Assembly (NCBI GenBank): GCA_028700095.1
Contig: JAQVTJ010000072.1
Span: 1-8,563 of the forward strand
Direction of reading: 5' to 3'
From: Methanobacterium sp.
GTDB lineage: Archaea > Methanobacteriota > Methanobacteria > Methanobacteriales > Methanobacteriaceae
Length of the DNA: 8,563 nt
Positions within the stretch are counted from its first letter, which is position 1, and each line of letters opens with the position of its first letter. Of the stretch, positions 6,365 through 8,563 are shown in pieces. The translations under genes and the position numbers were made by a program. Under the pieces are notes generated by a model. It was not told the DNA's origin, ran no database searches, and saw only the letters and a list, made by a program, of their open reading frames with translations.

Positions 6365-6374
6365 AAAAAAAAAA
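6365..6374 (-). terminator. T10 tract, terminator of the FwdC-like gene
   Basis: Ten consecutive T on the minus strand begin 36 bases after the stop codon of the FwdC-like gene. This is the longest T-run in that spacer and suggests the DedA gene is transcribed separately. Confidence 0.5.
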
Positions 6375-6410
6375 TTTAATAGTTATTCAAATTTTAGGAA
6401 ATTTCTAGGA

Positions 6411-7292
6411 TTAAATCCATTTGCAATTAACATATTGATCAGAAATTTCAAGTGTCTTAATTCTAGTTGGTGGTATAGGATTTCCTTTATGTGCCATTAA
6501 CATCCCACCTCTTTTATTTGCTGCCATAAATTTTCCACCATTACCATTTACTATTATTTGGCCTTTAATCATATCTATACCTGTAAAATCATCAGTATCT
6601 CCATTAATAACTAGGGTTCCGCCATTTAAAAGGGCACCTGTATTTTTTCCTGCGGTTCCATTCACTCTAATATGACCTTTTCTCATTAAAATTCCTGTGC
6701 TTAGATCAACATTACCATTTACAACTATTCCAAAATCAACATTTAATCTGGCCCCAATTGTATCTTTAATTGTACCATCATCTATAATTATATTGTTGTC
6801 CATTAATTTAAAGCCAATTGGTTTATTGCTGTTCAATCCATTTGAAACAATATCCGTAATTGATCGAAATTTTCTATAATCCTCTAAAATATTTCCCATT
6901 TGTCTAGAAACATGACCATTAACATATATACTGCCAGCCACCATACTGATACCCATCCTAGTATCAAAATTGCCATTAACATATACATTTCCCACAGAGA
7001 TTTTATTCCCGCTACCTCCAAAGTAAACTAGATCAGTACCCATACTTGAACATAATCTATGTCCAACATTTCCATTTATTTTTAGATTACCCCCTTTTTT
7101 CAAATGTTCAACAAGATCTCCAAAAGTTAAATTATTACCTGGAACTTTCCAAATAGGATCTAATTTTTCACCATTATGTTGCCAGTGAAAGTTATAGGTA
7201 AAATCACATAGACAGTCAACAGGTTTGGGGATTGTTATCTCTAATAAACCTATTTTATTATCTTCTGATTTTCTACCGAAGATTTTAAACAT
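6411..7292 (-). CDS. Stand-alone GXGXG beta-helix protein, FwdC/GltB C-terminal domain-like
   Basis: Resembles subunit C of formylmethanofuran dehydrogenase and the C-terminal beta-helix domain of glutamate synthase. Four tandem 19-residue coils are plain: GIVVNGNVDLSTGILMRKG (188-206), HIRVNGTAGKNTGALLNGG (207-225), TLVINGDTDDFTGIDMIKG (226-244) and QIIVNGNGGKFMAANKRGG (245-263). Two or three more coils lie at about 69-133 (for example NVYVNGNFDTRMG). A 50-residue segment (134-187) interrupts them, and the first 65 residues carry CLC at 27-29. No signal peptide or membrane segment is seen. In FwdC this fold is a scaffold subunit; no partner Fwd/Fmd or Glt genes are in the window, so a direct role in methanogenesis is unsupported. 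The ribosome binding site AAGGGGG lies 8 bases before the ATG. It diverges from the PP-loop-like gene. Confidence 0.78.
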   Translation of the reverse strand: MFKIFGRKSEDNKIGLLEITIPKPVDCLCDFTYNFHWQHNGEKLDPIWKVPGNNLTFGDLVEHLKKGGNLKINGNVGHRLCSSMGTDLVYFGGSGNKISVGNVYVNGNFDTRMGISMVAGSIYVNGHVSRQMGNILEDYRKFRSITDIVSNGLNSNKPIGFKLMDNNIIIDDGTIKDTIGARLNVDFGIVVNGNVDLSTGILMRKGHIRVNGTAGKNTGALLNGGTLVINGDTDDFTGIDMIKGQIIVNGNGGKFMAANKRGGMLMAHKGNPIPPTRIKTLEISDQYVNCKWI

Positions 7293-7362
7293 ATTAAAAT
7301 CCCCCTTAAAACCATATCCATATAAAATTTAACAATTAATAAATATAATATTGACTTTTAAT

Positions 7363-7374
7363 TATTTATAAATG
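7363..7374 (-). promoter_or_regulatory. possible TATA box for the FwdC-like gene
   Basis: CATTTATAAATA on the minus strand. A start site about 25 bases downstream would give a leader of roughly 50 bases with the AAGGGGG ribosome binding site. A TTTATATATAA element at 7474-7487 on the same strand is a more distant alternative. Confidence 0.33.
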
Positions 7375-7384
7375 TACAAAAATT

Positions 7385-7435
7385 TTATATTCTTTTTTTG
7401 GCCTGTAATTTCCTGTATAATTCGATTGTTGCCAT
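7385..7435 (-). other. possible 16-codon open frame in the leader of the FwdC-like gene
   Basis: ATG at 7435 opens MATIELYRKLQAKKRI before a TAA. It lies about 40 bases downstream of a TTTATATA element on the same strand and is preceded by a weak AGAGAT. Composition is protein-like, but such short frames are common by chance, and no homologue can be named. It could be a leader peptide, a microprotein or nothing. Confidence 0.18.
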
Positions 7436-7473
7436 TAATTATCTCTTAACATTCATATTTTTTTTAGAAGGAG

Positions 7474-7487
7474 TTATATATAAATAA
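7474..7487. promoter_or_regulatory. predicted promoter of the PP-loop-like gene, possibly bidirectional
   Basis: TTATATATAAATAA on the plus strand follows a purine-rich AGAAGGAG (7465-7472), a good BRE/TATA arrangement. A start near 7505 would leave a 55-base leader to the gene at 7560. Read on the minus strand the same bases give TTTATATATAA, an equally good TATA box. Confidence 0.5.
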
Positions 7488-7559
7488 ACCTTTTAAATTA
7501 TATTGGTTATCTTTTAGTGATCCTAGTGTATATTAAAATTATATAAGGTAATAAAAAAA

Positions 7560-8267
7560 ATGAACTCTGAACACAGTAATAGGGATGTTATTAAATTTTT
7601 ACATCAAATAGGTGTTGATACCAGGTTTATCAGTATAATTGATAATCATCTATTTATTAATAATCAACGATTTTCAAAATTTTCAAATAAAAGACAGGAA
7701 ATATTCCAAAGAAAATTTCCAAGTTTTACACTAAGTAAATCAAAAATATTCCAACAAATATGTACTCGAGCTTCTAGAATTCTTGCAAATTCATTAAAAC
7801 CTGGAGAAAGAATTTTTATAAATGAAAATGATAAATGTTCTAATTTTATATTAAATGTTATTATTGAACCTTACACAAGAAAATATGGTATTAAAATAAT
7901 TTATGGCGATACTTTGGAAGATGCAAGTAAATTTAATGCAGATGCAGTTGTATTACCATTAAATCTAGATGATGAAGCGGAAAAAATCCTTGGAAAGATT
8001 TTAAACGGTGAAAAAATTGATGTATACAGCCAGAAAAATATATATAGCACAGAAAAAAATTTTAAATTAATATATCCCTTTATAAATGTACCAAGATCTT
8101 GGTTAATATTATGGCTTGAAAAACTTGGATTTGAATATAAATATTCTAATAAAAATATTGAAAATGATCTAATAAAATTTTTTGAAGAATTTATTCCAGA
8201 TGTGCGTGAAAATATTCTAAAATCCGCATTATACATTGAAAAGGAAGGTATAACTAGGGAAATTTAA
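7560..8267 (+). CDS. Degenerate PP-loop (Ncs6/TtcA-like) protein, probably catalytically inactive
   Basis: I read this 235-residue protein as a shortened relative of the Ncs6/TtcA tRNA 2-thiolation ATPases. LNLDDEAEKILGKILNGEKI (134-153) matches the family's NLDDEAxxxLxxxLxGD motif, though the preceding Gly-His is Pro-Leu. KIFQQICTRASRIL then KPGERIFINENDKCSNFIL (62-98) aligns with the helix and P-loop strand, but SGGxDS is replaced by NENDKCS (88-94). LIYPFINVPRSWLILWLEKL (170-189) and IPDVRENIL (212-220) match the C-terminal KPLxxxPExE and NIL segments. Only 40 residues separate the P-loop site from NLDD, against about 90 normally, so the region with the catalytic CxxC is missing, as are the zinc-finger cysteines. 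Only two cysteines remain (68, 93). The ribosome binding site AAGGTA lies 9 bases before the ATG. A non-catalytic partner or RNA-binding role is inference. Confidence 0.7.
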   Translation: MNSEHSNRDVIKFLHQIGVDTRFISIIDNHLFINNQRFSKFSNKRQEIFQRKFPSFTLSKSKIFQQICTRASRILANSLKPGERIFINENDKCSNFILNVIIEPYTRKYGIKIIYGDTLEDASKFNADAVVLPLNLDDEAEKILGKILNGEKIDVYSQKNIYSTEKNFKLIYPFINVPRSWLILWLEKLGFEYKYSNKNIENDLIKFFEEFIPDVRENILKSALYIEKEGITREI

Positions 8268-8279
8268 ATGGAAGAAAAT

Positions 8280-8289
8280 AAAAAAAAAA
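8280..8289 (-). terminator. T10 tract after the partial right-edge gene
   Basis: Ten T on the minus strand start 33 bases after the stop codon of the right-edge gene. Between them lies a perfect 16-base palindrome (8295-8310). A U-tract at this position fits archaeal termination. Confidence 0.5.
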
Positions 8290-8294
8290 TTTAA

Positions 8295-8310
8295 AATAAA
8301 TATATTTATT
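8295..8310. repeat. perfect 16-bp palindrome between convergent genes
   Basis: AATAAATATATTTATT is its own reverse complement. It sits between two convergent stop codons and next to the T10 tract, so it may contribute to termination in either direction. Being all A and T, it could be chance. Confidence 0.4.
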
Positions 8311-8321
8311 AACAAATATAT

Positions 8322-8563
8322 TCACTGAAAATTAAAAAGGGAAGCTTGTGAATCTTTTTTTCCATTTATATTAGATTTTTTCCCTGTATCCTCTGATTTT
8401 ACAGATGATTTACCATTGGATAACTTCTTTTCATCTTCTGTTTTTGGATTATTTTCAGATTTTAATACATTATTTTCTTTATTTAAAGATTTATCTGTCT
8501 TTTTGTTAGAAGTTTCAGTTTTTATAGTTTTTGATTTGGATTTAAATTTATTAAAACTATTTT
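8322..8563 (-). CDS. C-terminal tail with PIP box, probably replication factor C large subunit (partial)
   Basis: Only the last 79 residues are in the window; the frame is open to the right edge. The tail is hydrophilic and low-complexity, dominated by Lys, Ser, Asn, Glu and Thr, and looks disordered. It ends in QASLFNFQ, a PCNA-interacting peptide of the form QxxLxxF. Archaeal RFC large subunits (clamp loader) typically end with a Lys/Glu-rich linker and a PIP box such as QATLFDF, so rfcL is the best candidate. The clamp-loader AAA+ domain is not visible, so another PCNA client (a nuclease, glycosylase or polymerase) cannot be excluded. The PIP box itself is clear. The gene is convergent with the PP-loop-like gene. 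Confidence 0.65.
   Translation of the reverse strand, partial: NSFNKFKSKSKTIKTETSNKKTDKSLNKENNVLKSENNPKTEDEKKLSNGKSSVKSEDTGKKSNINGKKDSQASLFNFQ

Noticed and set aside
6697..6879. 60-codon plus-strand frame
   Set aside because: Antisense to the FwdC-like gene with its clear 19-residue repeats.
7402..7423. A 22-base match (20 identical) to bases 1593-1614 inside sucD
   Set aside because: In sucD these bases encode the conserved IIQGITG motif; in the spacer they have a different context. In AT-rich DNA of this length one such near-match is expected by chance.
7901..8236. 111-codon minus-strand frame
   Set aside because: Antisense to the PP-loop-like gene, which has a promoter, a binding site and family motifs; no such support on the minus strand.
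8268..8294. Eight-codon frame directly after the PP-loop-like gene (MEENKKKI)
   Set aside because: Too short and made almost entirely of the A-run that forms the terminator of the opposite gene; no binding site of its own.

Overview
The window looks like chromosomal DNA of a low-GC methanogenic archaeon, most likely a member of the Methanobacteriales close to Methanosphaera or Methanobrevibacter. The placement is inferred. It rests on an archaeal HMG-CoA reductase, an archaeal-type dehydroquinate dehydratase, a protein resembling formylmethanofuran dehydrogenase subunit C, very AT-rich spacers with TATA-like elements, GGTGATC-type ribosome binding sites, TTG starts, and a partial gene whose last residues form an archaeal PCNA-binding (PIP) box. 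No tRNA, rRNA, CRISPR array, insertion sequence or phage gene is visible. This is core chromosome rather than an obvious mobile island.

Left block (1-2436, all minus strand): an unrecognised 240-residue protein, then succinyl-CoA synthetase alpha (sucD), then HMG-CoA reductase (hmgA), which is cut by the left edge. Spacers are 70 to 140 bases and no strong T-run terminator separates them, so partial co-transcription is possible. A 363-base divergent spacer rich in inverted repeats follows.

Central plus-strand block (2800-4437): aroD of the shikimate pathway, one base ahead of a membrane-anchored Ser/Lys peptidase of the signal peptidase/LexA fold, then a small YwbE-family protein. It converges on a minus-strand block (4520-7292): an HtpX-type membrane metalloprotease carrying a textbook EF-hand loop, a DedA-family membrane protein, and a stand-alone beta-helix protein of the FwdC/glutamate synthase GXGXG type.

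Right end: across a divergent promoter region lies a plus-strand gene (7560-8267) that I read as a shrunken, catalytically degenerate relative of the Ncs6/TtcA PP-loop tRNA sulfurtransferases. It converges on a minus-strand gene cut by the right edge. Only 79 charged C-terminal residues of that gene are visible, ending in a PIP box; it is probably the large subunit of replication factor C.

The genes do not form one pathway. The main points of interest are the degenerate PP-loop protein, the EF-hand in HtpX, the orphan FwdC-like protein, the signal-peptidase-like protein with a lysine base, and the conserved-looking protein of unknown function whose real start appears to be a TTG. I see no clear case for a multi-gene undescribed system.
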